DNA of 7,699 bases from Thalassospira sp. UBA1131 (lineage in GTDB: Bacteria > Pseudomonadota > Alphaproteobacteria > Rhodospirillales > Thalassospiraceae). The notes below the pieces were generated by a model, which saw only the letters and a program-made list of their open reading frames with translations, was not told the origin of the DNA and ran no database searches. Numbering within the stretch: the first letter of the stretch is position 1; every line of letters begins with the position of its first letter. The stretch is from contig NZ_DCAO01000131.1 in NCBI RefSeq assembly GCF_002311515.1, positions 18,713-26,411 of the forward strand, written 5' to 3'. Below, in pieces: positions 1-6,078 of the stretch. The position numbers and the translations under genes were made by a program.

Positions 1-186
1 GTTGTTTCGATCATTGCCGCAACCGGCTACTCCGCCATCATGGCCGGACCACCGGTGATCGGTGCGATTGGTGAAGCCCTCGGACTGGTCACGGCCTTTG
101 CCCTGACATCAGCATTCCTGGCCATGATTATTCCGGTTTACCTGTTAACCATGCGCAGGCGTTTGCAAATTGCGGCCAATGGTTGA
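1..186 (+). CDS. Membrane transporter, probably MFS, C-terminal fragment
   Basis: This is the last 61 codons of a gene that begins before the window; it is open from base 1 and ends at TGA 184-186. The peptide has two hydrophobic stretches separated by a short loop, and ends in a basic cytoplasmic-looking tail (MRRRLQIAANG). The first stretch contains ATGYSAIMAGPPVIG, a Gly/Pro-rich pattern that I associate with helix 11 of major facilitator superfamily permeases (typically GYxGFLxGPPxIG). The second hydrophobic stretch would be helix 12. The protein would sit in the inner membrane. The substrate cannot be inferred from this fragment. Its stop lies 56 bp before the hemB start on the same strand, so read-through into hemB is possible but is not shown. 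MFS assignment is likely; another 12-helix permease family is the alternative. Confidence 0.72.
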   Translation, partial: VVSIIAATGYSAIMAGPPVIGAIGEALGLVTAFALTSAFLAMIIPVYLLTMRRRLQIAANG

Positions 187-242
187 TCAACGGCGCAATC
201 TGTCCCATAAATTGCCCAGCCTCACATTATAGAGAACAGATC

Positions 243-1250
243 ATGGTCAACAAATTCGCCTATGGCACCTTCCCCAGCACCCGGCAGCGCCGCAACCGAA
301 TGACCGACTGGTCGCGCCGCATGGTCGCGGAAACGCGGTTGACCTCCCATGACCTGATCCTGCCTGTCTTTGTCATTGATGGCAAAAACGAACGCACACC
401 GATCCCGTCCATGCCCGGCGTTGAACGCCAGTCGGTCGATGTTCTGGTTGAAACCGCCAAACATGCCGAAAAGCTTGGCATTCCGGCCCTTGCCCTGTTC
501 CCCTATATCGATGCCAGCCTGAAAACCAAGGACGCCCGCGAAGCCTATAACCCCGACAACGTCGTGTGCCGCGCGGTCAAGGCGATCAAGGATGCCTGCC
601 CCAATCTGGGCGTCATCACCGATGTCGCGCTGGATCCTTTCAATGCCGACGGACAGGACGGCATTGTTGTCGATGGTCAGATCCTAAATGACGAAACGAC
701 CGAGGCCCTTGTCCGTCAGGCCCTTGTTCAGGCGCAGGCAGGTTGTGATGTGGTTGCACCGTCGGACATGATGGATGGCCGCATCGGTGCGATCCGCAAG
801 ATCCTTGAGGAAGCAAACCTCAAAAACGTTCAGATCATGGCCTATTCGGCCAAATACGCATCCGCCTTCTATGGCCCGTTCCGTGATGCGATCGGCTCGG
901 CCAGTGCACTTGGCAAGGCTGACAAGAAAACCTATCAACTCGATCCTGCAAACAGCGATGAGGCCATGCGCGAAGTCGCCTATGACCTTGATGAAGGCGC
1001 AGACTCGGTCATCGTCAAACCGGGCCTGCCCTATCTTGATGTGCTTTATCGCGTCAAACAGGAATTCGGCGTGCCGGTCTTCGCCTATCAGGTATCTGGC
1101 GAATACGCGATGATGCGTGCGGCTGGTCAGAATGGCTGGCTTGATTATATCGGCTGTGCGATTGAAACCCTGTCGTGTTTCAAGCGTGCCGGGGCATCCG
1201 GTGTTCTGACCTATAGCGCGATTGAAGTCGCCGAGGCACTGGAAGGCTGA
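243..1250 (+). CDS. hemB: Delta-aminolevulinic acid dehydratase (porphobilinogen synthase)
   Basis: HemB condenses two 5-aminolevulinate molecules to porphobilinogen, the first common step of haem, cobalamin and (bacterio)chlorophyll synthesis, in the cytoplasm. The 335-residue protein has the full family length. Both Schiff-base lysines are visible: K204 in MAYSAKYAS and K259 in SVIVKPGLPYLD. The active-site segments APSDMMDGRIGAIR (172-185) and YQVSGEYAMM (282-291) are intact. The metal loop at 127-140 reads DVALDPFNADGQDG. It has aspartates where zinc-type enzymes carry cysteines, as in the Pseudomonas/rhizobial class that uses Mg or no catalytic metal. I chose ATG 243, preceded by a weak AGAGAA ribosome site. 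The frame stays open upstream to a TTG at 183, but that would overlap the transporter stop and add 20 residues that do not look like the family N-terminus. A bidirectional terminator follows 27 bp after the stop. Confidence 0.96.
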   Translation: MVNKFAYGTFPSTRQRRNRMTDWSRRMVAETRLTSHDLILPVFVIDGKNERTPIPSMPGVERQSVDVLVETAKHAEKLGIPALALFPYIDASLKTKDAREAYNPDNVVCRAVKAIKDACPNLGVITDVALDPFNADGQDGIVVDGQILNDETTEALVRQALVQAQAGCDVVAPSDMMDGRIGAIRKILEEANLKNVQIMAYSAKYASAFYGPFRDAIGSASALGKADKKTYQLDPANSDEAMREVAYDLDEGADSVIVKPGLPYLDVLYRVKQEFGVPVFAYQVSGEYAMMRAAGQNGWLDYIGCAIETLSCFKRAGASGVLTYSAIEVAEALEG

Positions 1251-1273
1251 TTTCTGCGCCGCTACGACAAGCA

Positions 1274-1308
1274 ATAAAAAAGGGCCTCAATCGAGGCCCT
1301 TTTGTTTT
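1274..1308. terminator. Bidirectional intrinsic terminator between hemB and the HAD gene
   Basis: A perfect 11-bp stem (1278-1288 with 1293-1303, core AGGGCCTC / GAGGCCCT) closes a 4-base AATC loop. On the + strand the stem runs into TTTTGTTTT, which serves hemB. On the - strand it runs into TTTTTTATT, which serves the convergent HAD gene whose stop lies 17 bp away. Both orientations meet the usual rule of a GC-rich stem plus U-tract, so I call it bidirectional. Confidence 0.93.
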
Positions 1309-1325
1309 GGGAGGCGAACATCAAA

Positions 1326-2297
1326 TCATGCGGACTTCGCCGCAATGCCATCCGCATCATCTTCAATGCCATGGCCAATCGCCCGCGCGCAAAAATGCGG
1401 ACGCAGACCGGATCGGGCAAATACGCCTTCAATATCCTGTCCATCAAGGAACCCGCCCTGATGGACCAAAAGGGTTTTGATGCCTGACGCCAATCCACCC
1501 AGCACATCGGTATGCACCGTATCGCCGACCATCAGCACACGGCTGCGATCAACACCGGGATGGCGTTTCAGGACTTCCTCAAACACATGGTGATACGGTT
1601 TGCCAACGCATTGCGGCATCACACCGGATGCATCCCCCGCCAGATGCGCGAAATACCCCGACTCAACCGACAGGAAATCACCCATCGGCGCACAGATATC
1701 GGGATTACCGACCAGAACCGGCCGCGGATTATCCTTAAGGCTCTTCTCCAGAAGGGCTTGCTGGGTATCGGTCCAACTATCAGAATCAATCAACAGGAAG
1801 CCACCAACGCCGTCATAAAGCGCAGGGTCACTGCCAAGCGGCTCTACCCGACCGGGCAGAATGTTAAATGGCCAGTCGGTCGGCGCCATTGCCCCCCAAT
1901 GGGAGATGTCGGCATATTCGCCCATCAGCGGGGCGACAAACTGCTGGCTGCTGATCAGGCTGTTATTGTCAAAATCAAAGCCGCGCTTGCGATGACGCGC
2001 CAGAATAGCCTCGCCGGAGCTTGAGGCATCATTGGTGACAACCGCAATCTTCTTGCCCATTTTCTGCAAGGTCGCGACCGTCTTGACCGCACCGGGAATC
2101 GCACTTTGTCCGCTATTGAGCACGCCAAAGGCATCAAACACGATCAGATCAAACTGATCGGCAATCGCCAGAAGATTATCGACATAATCGGTTGCTGCGG
2201 GCACGGCATCGGGCGCGACCTGTGGCAGACGCGGTGCATAGCGCAAATAGGCATCCAGGGCCTGCGCAAAATCCAGTTGCAACCGATTGGCACTCAT
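1326..2297 (-). CDS. HAD-superfamily class IIA hydrolase (NagD-like phosphatase), atypical motif I
   Basis: This 323-residue protein shows the order of HAD phosphatase motifs: nucleophile D55 in LIVFDAFGVLN, motif II T88 in AVVTND, motif III K233 in VGKPYHHVF, and motif IV GDTVHTD (258-264). The segment VLVGNPD (195-201) between motifs II and III is typical of the class IIA (NagD-type) cap. Such enzymes dephosphorylate small cytoplasmic phosphate esters, but the substrate here is unknown. The usual DxD of motif I is DAF, so the second, acid/base aspartate is replaced by F57. Some HAD IIA families of unknown function carry DxWG-V at this point, so this may be a family trait rather than decay. 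Three starts are possible: GTG 2312, ATG 2303 and ATG 2297. The Shine-Dalgarno GGGAGA lies 7 nt from ATG 2297 and only 1 nt from ATG 2303, so I chose 2297. It is convergent with hemB and appears to be monocistronic. Confidence 0.88.
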   Translation of the reverse strand: MSANRLQLDFAQALDAYLRYAPRLPQVAPDAVPAATDYVDNLLAIADQFDLIVFDAFGVLNSGQSAIPGAVKTVATLQKMGKKIAVVTNDASSSGEAILARHRKRGFDFDNNSLISSQQFVAPLMGEYADISHWGAMAPTDWPFNILPGRVEPLGSDPALYDGVGGFLLIDSDSWTDTQQALLEKSLKDNPRPVLVGNPDICAPMGDFLSVESGYFAHLAGDASGVMPQCVGKPYHHVFEEVLKRHPGVDRSRVLMVGDTVHTDVLGGLASGIKTLLVHQGGFLDGQDIEGVFARSGLRPHFCARAIGHGIEDDADGIAAKSA

Positions 2298-2304
2298 CGT
2301 CATT

Positions 2305-2310
2305 TCTCCC
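2305..2310 (-). promoter_or_regulatory. Ribosome binding site that fixes the HAD start
   Basis: On the - strand this reads GGGAGA. Spacing to ATG 2297 is 7 nt and to ATG 2303 is 1 nt, while GTG 2312 lies upstream of it. The site therefore supports the 323-residue form. Confidence 0.7.
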
Positions 2311-2352
2311 ACACGAACGGCACGTTATTAAAATTCCGGCGTATTCAAACCG

Positions 2353-2366
2353 ATTAGCGCGCTAAT
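2353..2366. repeat. 14-bp perfect palindrome upstream of the HAD gene
   Basis: The sequence ATTAGCGCGCTAAT is a perfect dyad lying about 56 bp upstream of the HAD start codon. Its position suits an operator in the HAD promoter, but no regulator can be named from the sequence. It could also be chance. Confidence 0.4.
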
Positions 2367-2776
2367 TACACCCAAAATTATTCGCAACACCACAAACGCG
2401 GATAATCAACCAGAACACATCACGCAACTTCATTACCCATGCACCACACGCATGGCAATAAAAAGCATTAAATCTGCATCAGCCATCCACTTTAGAACAG
2501 TTAACGAGAGATTTCAGGGATTTCTGCGCTTTTCAATCCGCAGACATGCAAAAAACGCATTGGATTATATCCGCAATCACCCTTAGATTGCCTTCACGAA
2601 ATGAATAGGACGTATCGACTGATGAATGCGCCACCAAGCAGTTGATCATTCGATACATCCCATGCAAACCGACACGTCAAACCAGCTAACTATTCCTGTG
2701 CGGAATATCTCGGTGAGAACATGCCGGTTAACTGAACAGACGCCGAATAATCGGCCGGTTTGAAATAGGTGATGAA

Positions 2777-2935
2777 ATGATCGTAACCAAGATTTTTGCT
2801 TTCCTTCGCGCTCTGCGCGTTCAGTACCAGACCCAGACTGCGCTGCGTAAGCTTGACCCGCGCGAACTGGCAGACATCGGTCTGAACCGCGACATGATCG
2901 ACGATGTAGCACACCGTGTTGCTTTCGGTCGCTAA
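2777..2935 (+). CDS. DUF1127 (YjiS-type) small protein
   Basis: This is a 52-residue, arginine-rich protein (MIVTKIFAFLRALR...HRVAFGR). The central segment LRKLDPRELADIGLNRDMIDD (residues 23-43) is the DUF1127 signature, in which a helix ending in L-x-x-L-D is followed by ELADIGL. It has no signal peptide; the N-terminus is an amphipathic-looking helix. DUF1127 proteins are abundant in alpha- and gammaproteobacteria. A few have been tied to RNA turnover or nutrient and stress responses, but no specific role follows for this one. ATG 2777 has a good ribosome site, AGGTGA at 2767-2772. A strong terminator starts 26 bp after the stop, so the gene is a single-gene unit convergent with matB. The long upstream gap suggests an untranslated leader or distant control. 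Family call is confident; function is unknown. Confidence 0.88.
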   Translation: MIVTKIFAFLRALRVQYQTQTALRKLDPRELADIGLNRDMIDDVAHRVAFGR

Positions 2936-2960
2936 GCCACGACCGTAGCGTCCATGAGGA

Positions 2961-2992
2961 AGACCCCGACAGTATCTGTCGGGGTTTTTCTT
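2961..2992 (+). terminator. Intrinsic terminator of the DUF1127 gene
   Basis: A 10-bp stem (2963-2972 with 2976-2985, core CCCCGACAG / CTGTCGGGG) closes a 3-base TAT loop and runs into TTTTTCTTT on the + strand. On the - strand the stem is followed by TCTTCC, a poor U-tract, so it may serve the convergent matB gene only weakly. I see no better terminator in the 50 bp after the matB stop. Confidence 0.92.
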
Positions 2993-3042
2993 TGTCCGGA
3001 TTTTGGAATCGCCGCTAAAAGGTCCGCTTTGCCTGCTTTGTC

Positions 3043-4560
3043 TTAGTTGGCAAACAGGGCCTTGTGCTCTTCACGCAGGACATTCTTCTGCACCTTGCCC
3101 ATCGCATTGCGCGGCAATTCATCGACAAAGAACACGCGCTTGGGCACCTTGAAGTTGGCAAGCTCGGACTTGATCGCGGCAATCACGCCCTCTTCGCTTA
3201 AGCCGCCTTTTTCTTCTGGTACGATCACAGCCACAACCGCCTCACCAAAATCGGGATGTTGAACGCCGATCACGGCACTTTCAACAACACCTTCCATCTT
3301 GTCGATCAGGGTTTCGATTTCCTTGGGATAAACGTTAAACCCGCCGGAAATGACCAGATCCTTGGCGCGCCCGACAATATGGACATAGCCCTTGGCATCG
3401 ATCTTGGCGATATCACCGGTGATAAAGAACCCGTCTTTACGGAATTCCTCGGCGTTTTTTTCGGGCATCTGCCAGTAACCGGCAAAAACGTTCGGCCCGC
3501 GTGCTTCCAGCACACCAATCTCATCCGTACCCAGGACATTGCCGTCTTCATCACACACGCGCACTTCGACATTTGGCAATGCCGGGCCAACGGTATGAAC
3601 GATGCGTTCGCCATCCAGCGGATTGGATGTCGCCATGCCCATTTCCGTCATGCCATAGCGCTCCAAAAGCGCCTTGCCTGTCCGCTCCTTGAAGGCTGTA
3701 AAAGTCTCGGGCAGAAGCGGCGCAGACCCGGAAATGAACAGGCGCATGTTTGCGGTCACGTCCTTGGTGAAATCATCGCCCGACAACAGACGCACATAAA
3801 ACGTCGGAACCCCCATCATCACTGTACTGCGCGGCAAAAGCGCCATCACCTGGTCACGATCAAATTTCGGCAGGAAGAACATCTTCGATCCCGACAGCAT
3901 CACACAATGACAGGCAATGAAAAGCCCGTGGGTATGGAAGATCGGCAAGGCATGCAGCAGGGTATCGTCGGCCTTAAAGCCCCAAAGCTTTTCAAGCGTT
4001 GATGCATTGGACCACAGGTTCATCTGGGTCATCATCGCACCCTTGGGCTTGCCCGTTGTGCCCGACGTATAAAGAATGGCTGCCAATTCATCGTCTTCGC
4101 ACGCGACCGGCGCAAAGTCCGATGCTTGCGATGCCGCCCCATCCATCAGGCTGCCCTCAGACTGCATGCCCAGTGTCAGAACATAGGCAACGCCCTGCTC
4201 ATCCGCGATTGCCTTGACCTCATCTTCACGATGGGGCTGACCAACAAAGATCACCGGCGATGCGTTATCCATGAAATAGGCAAGCTCGCCCGCCTGATAA
4301 GCGGTATTCAGCGGCAAATAAACAAGGCCCGCACGAATGCAGCCAAGATAAAGAAACAGTGCTTCGGGGGATTTATCGACCTGAACGGCAATCCTGTCGC
4401 CCTTTTTCGCACCAAGCGACGTCAGAAGACCGGCAATCTGGGCCGATGCTGTGTCCGCATCGCCATATCTATAAGTCTTGCCATCAGGCGTCTCAATCAG
4501 AACTGATGACAGATCGGCCGGAAACCGATCACGGATGCGCATAAAAAGGCTGTTGGTCAC
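3043..4560 (-). CDS. matB: Malonyl-CoA synthetase (malonate-CoA ligase), acyl-adenylating family
   Basis: MatB activates malonate with ATP and CoA to malonyl-CoA through a malonyl-AMP intermediate, in the cytoplasm. The 505-residue protein has all ANL-superfamily motifs in order: the ATP loop YTSGTTGKPKG (164-174), ALPIFHTHGLF (204-214), GVPTFYVRLL (250-259), FISGSAPLL (275-283), ERYGMTE (300-306), TGD (381-383), the hinge GRAKDLVISGG (397-407), and the catalytic lysine K489 in PRNAMGKVQK. ALPIFHTHGLF, GVPTFYVRLL and the C-terminus closely resemble rhizobial and Rhodopseudomonas MatB as I recall them, which supports malonate over other acids. Methylmalonate is a plausible second substrate. 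I chose GTG 4560, which has GGGGAAG 7 nt upstream and gives the family-like N-terminus (M)TNSLF. The frame extends to 4644, but that would run through a leader hairpin and the promoter -10. No matA decarboxylase or matC transporter lies beside it. Confidence 0.93.
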   Translation of the reverse strand: MTNSLFMRIRDRFPADLSSVLIETPDGKTYRYGDADTASAQIAGLLTSLGAKKGDRIAVQVDKSPEALFLYLGCIRAGLVYLPLNTAYQAGELAYFMDNASPVIFVGQPHREDEVKAIADEQGVAYVLTLGMQSEGSLMDGAASQASDFAPVACEDDELAAILYTSGTTGKPKGAMMTQMNLWSNASTLEKLWGFKADDTLLHALPIFHTHGLFIACHCVMLSGSKMFFLPKFDRDQVMALLPRSTVMMGVPTFYVRLLSGDDFTKDVTANMRLFISGSAPLLPETFTAFKERTGKALLERYGMTEMGMATSNPLDGERIVHTVGPALPNVEVRVCDEDGNVLGTDEIGVLEARGPNVFAGYWQMPEKNAEEFRKDGFFITGDIAKIDAKGYVHIVGRAKDLVISGGFNVYPKEIETLIDKMEGVVESAVIGVQHPDFGEAVVAVIVPEEKGGLSEEGVIAAIKSELANFKVPKRVFFVDELPRNAMGKVQKNVLREEHKALFAN

Positions 4561-4567
4561 TGTACTG

Positions 4568-4574
4568 CTTCCCC
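4568..4574 (-). promoter_or_regulatory. Ribosome binding site that fixes the matB GTG start
   Basis: On the - strand this reads GGGGAAG, 7 nt before GTG 4560. No in-frame ATG further upstream has a comparable site at the right distance, which favours the 505-residue protein over longer versions. Confidence 0.65.
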
Positions 4575-4587
4575 GAGAATTCGTTTT

Positions 4588-4612
4588 GACCGGCAGGTTT
4601 CCCCTGCCGGTC
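4588..4612 (-). promoter_or_regulatory. Stable hairpin in the matB 5' leader
   Basis: A perfect 10-bp stem (GACCGGCAGG with CCTGCCGGTC) closes a 5-base loop, between the putative matB start of transcription and its ribosome site. In the matB orientation the stem is followed by AAAACG, so it is not a terminator for the decarboxylase transcript. On the + strand it is followed by TTTTC and could stop antisense transcription. It could instead stabilise the matB mRNA or shape its leader. The structure is plain; the role is inference. Confidence 0.6.
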
Positions 4613-4642
4613 TTTTCTGCGGGCAGCATAGTGCAACCAACC

Positions 4643-4648
4643 ATTATA
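4643..4648 (-). promoter_or_regulatory. Putative -10 box of the matB promoter
   Basis: On the - strand this reads TATAAT, a perfect sigma-70-type -10 hexamer. It would place the RNA start near 4636 and give a leader of about 75 nt. I cannot find a good -35 at 16-18 nt. That position is covered by the neighbouring dyad, which might mean activator dependence or simply a weak promoter. Confidence 0.5.
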
Positions 4649-4670
4649 GGTAAACAAGTACCTTTTTACC
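4649..4670. promoter_or_regulatory. 22-bp operator-like dyad abutting the matB -10 box
   Basis: The element has arms GGTAAA (4649-4654) and TTTACC (4665-4670) and a matching GTAC centre (4658-4661). Nine of the eleven base pairs are symmetric. Length, symmetry and position (-35 to -10 spacer of matB) are what a dimeric repressor or activator site would show. Malonate operons are often controlled by GntR-type MatR, but no regulator gene is in this window and I cannot assign one. Confidence 0.5.
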
Positions 4671-4718
4671 GCAATGACCGATTTTGTCTGTCAGTCAGAC
4701 TGTTTTTGCCTTGCGGCG

Positions 4719-5903
4719 CTAGTCCAGCGCAACCGACGGGAACTCCCCGTCAATATAGGGGAACGCTTCACTGACCGTCACCTGCACCTCGGGGTGGAAA
4801 CCGTTGAAATGGGTGGCCAGCGCATTACTATATGCCCCGATGTGACCAAACTCGATCCAGTCGCCTTCGCGGATATCGGCAGGCAAGGTCACGGTCGCCG
4901 GCAAGACATCCATATTGTCGCAGGTCGGCCCATAGATGGTGAATTCCAGCGTTTCTTCCGGATCGAAATCACCTTCAATGCGCAATGGGCGCACCGGATA
5001 ACGCAATTGTCCGGTCACGGTTTCCGACAGGCTGCCGTAAACACCGTCATTGATAAACAGCGTATCTTCCTTGCGCAGATGCACCTGCGTGATCAGGGAA
5101 ATACCACTCGATACCAGCGCCCTGCCCGGTTCGCACATATAGGTGGTATCAGGCATATCAAGCCAGCGGATACAATCCTTGATCTCGTCCATGAACTCTT
5201 CAAGGCTGGCACCGCGCTGGTTCATATACTGGCCGGGGAAACCGCCACCAACGTCGATATGCTTGACCTTCACACCGGAAAAATCAACGACCTGACGGAT
5301 AAGCTCGACCGCGATCCGATACCCGGTCGGTGTCGTGCATTGCGACCCGACATGGAAACACAAGCCCGCATGGTAACCGTATTCATCAACCTTCTTCAAA
5401 AGCTCGGCCGCCACCATCGGACGCGCACCAAACTTTGCTGACAGGTTATAGGTCGCACCGGCAGGCGGCGTTGCAAGACGCACATGGATCACCAGGTTCG
5501 TGTCACCCTCGGTTTCCTCGCGAATTTTCTCAAGCTCTTCGGCGGTATCAATCACATAGTGATCAATCCCGAATACCCGATAGGCATTGCGGATGGCATC
5601 GCGGCTTTTGACCGGATGCATGAAATAGGCCTTCATCCCCGGGAATTGCCGCCGCACGATCGAGATTTCCTCTGGCGAAGCGGTGTCAAAATGACGCACT
5701 CCGCCTTCGTGAAGATATCGCATGACCTCCGGATGCGGATTGCATTTCACCGCATACAGGACGTCTCCCGGGAACATTTCGACAAAGCGCTGCGCTGTTT
5801 CTCGAAGAATATTGGGTCTAAGGCAATACACCGGATAGGAAGGCTTGAGTTCCTTAACAACATCGAACGTCGTATCGAAATGACGTGGCACAATATACTC
5901 CAT
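4719..5903 (-). CDS. PLP-dependent ornithine/lysine decarboxylase, fold type III
   Basis: This enzyme is predicted to decarboxylate ornithine to putrescine (and perhaps lysine to cadaverine), a cytoplasmic entry step to polyamines. The 394-residue protein matches the compact alphaproteobacterial and eukaryote-like ODC family. Visible landmarks are the PLP lysine K53 in YAVKCNPHPEV, FHVGSQ (183-188, with H184 stacking on PLP), the phosphate-binding HIDVGGGFPG (215-224), CEPGRALV (257-264), the catalytic cysteine and substrate-binding aspartate C328/D329 in YGPTCDNMD, and FGHIGAY (352-358). All key residues are present. Biosynthetic diaminopimelate decarboxylase (LysA) and carboxynorspermidine decarboxylase share the fold, but the GPTCDNMD form favours ODC. 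The ornithine-versus-lysine choice is not decidable by eye. ATG 5903 is preceded by only a weak ribosome site (TTGG). The gene lies upstream of matB on the same strand with a 158-bp gap holding a separate promoter signal, and is divergent from the aldehyde dehydrogenase gene. Confidence 0.9.
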   Translation of the reverse strand: MEYIVPRHFDTTFDVVKELKPSYPVYCLRPNILRETAQRFVEMFPGDVLYAVKCNPHPEVMRYLHEGGVRHFDTASPEEISIVRRQFPGMKAYFMHPVKSRDAIRNAYRVFGIDHYVIDTAEELEKIREETEGDTNLVIHVRLATPPAGATYNLSAKFGARPMVAAELLKKVDEYGYHAGLCFHVGSQCTTPTGYRIAVELIRQVVDFSGVKVKHIDVGGGFPGQYMNQRGASLEEFMDEIKDCIRWLDMPDTTYMCEPGRALVSSGISLITQVHLRKEDTLFINDGVYGSLSETVTGQLRYPVRPLRIEGDFDPEETLEFTIYGPTCDNMDVLPATVTLPADIREGDWIEFGHIGAYSNALATHFNGFHPEVQVTVSEAFPYIDGEFPSVALD

Positions 5904-6031
5904 CGTTTACCAATATCAGGCGCCCAGACACGTACCGCCGCCGGGCTGGCCTTTGAGTTAGGGTAACAGCCCTCTTGCCGCCTGTCATGCGACTTGCATG
6001 TGCACGACACCGATTATGGTACTAATTGCGC

Positions 6032-6058
6032 TTGATATTGCATCGCCCTGTCGATAAT
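6032..6058 (+). promoter_or_regulatory. Putative sigma-70 promoter of the aldehyde dehydrogenase gene
   Basis: TTGATA at 6032-6037 and GATAAT at 6053-6058 match four and five of six consensus bases. Their 15-bp spacing is short of the usual 17. The start of transcription would fall near 6065, inside the following dyad, giving a leader of about 75 nt. Confidence 0.4.
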
Positions 6059-6078
6059 TTGGTAAACCAATACCAAAT
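6057..6078. promoter_or_regulatory. 22-bp inverted repeat at the predicted aldehyde dehydrogenase start site
   Basis: Perfect 8-bp arms ATTTGGTA (6057-6064) and TACCAAAT (6071-6078) flank a 6-base spacer. A shorter TTGGT-AA-ACCAA dyad (6059-6070) overlaps it, and ACCAA appears three times in direct order at 6066, 6072 and 6080. A second dyad, GCGGT-TT-ACCGC, lies at 6100-6111. Clustering over the predicted start site suggests repressor operators; the binding protein is unknown. Confidence 0.5.

Larger units (their letters stand above)
2298..2776. other. Long intergenic region without a convincing gene
   Basis: This stretch of about 480 bases looks AT-richer than the flanking genes by eye, and it holds the upstream regions of the HAD gene (-) and the DUF1127 gene (+). 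I see a 14-bp perfect palindrome at 2353-2366, a 6-bp-arm inverted repeat at 2437-2455 (CCATGC / GCATGG, 7-base loop), and a small hairpin GCCGA-ATAA-TCGGC at 2742-2755 just before the DUF1127 ribosome site. Short open frames exist (for example a 20-codon one from ATG 2547) but none has a recognisable product or a good ribosome site. I could not identify a clear -35/-10 pair for either gene. A small RNA or a long 5' leader cannot be excluded. Confidence 0.6.

Noticed and set aside
183..242. Extended HemB start at TTG 183
   Set aside because: It overlaps the transporter stop, adds 20 residues that do not look like the family, and ATG 243 gives the standard length.
684..1274. A 196-codon open frame on the - strand opposite hemB
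   Set aside because: It is fully antisense to a gene with complete catalytic motifs, has no recognisable domain, and reflects the codon bias of the real gene.
2437..2455. Inverted repeat CCATGC / GCATGG in the gap before DUF1127
   Set aside because: A 6-bp stem with a 7-base loop is common by chance in a 480-base gap, and it is followed by AATAAAAAG, not a U-tract.
2646..2914. Open frames of 74-88 codons on the - strand overlapping the DUF1127 gene
   Set aside because: The + strand frame encodes a clear DUF1127 signature with a good ribosome site and terminator; the - strand products are not recognisable.
3256..4002. A 248-codon open frame on the + strand opposite matB
   Set aside because: It is antisense to a protein with all ANL motifs, its composition is unlike a folded protein family, and no ribosome site or terminator fits it.
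4674..5441. A 255-codon open frame on the + strand opposite the decarboxylase
   Set aside because: The opposite strand encodes an intact fold-type-III decarboxylase, so this frame is a shadow with no recognisable motif.
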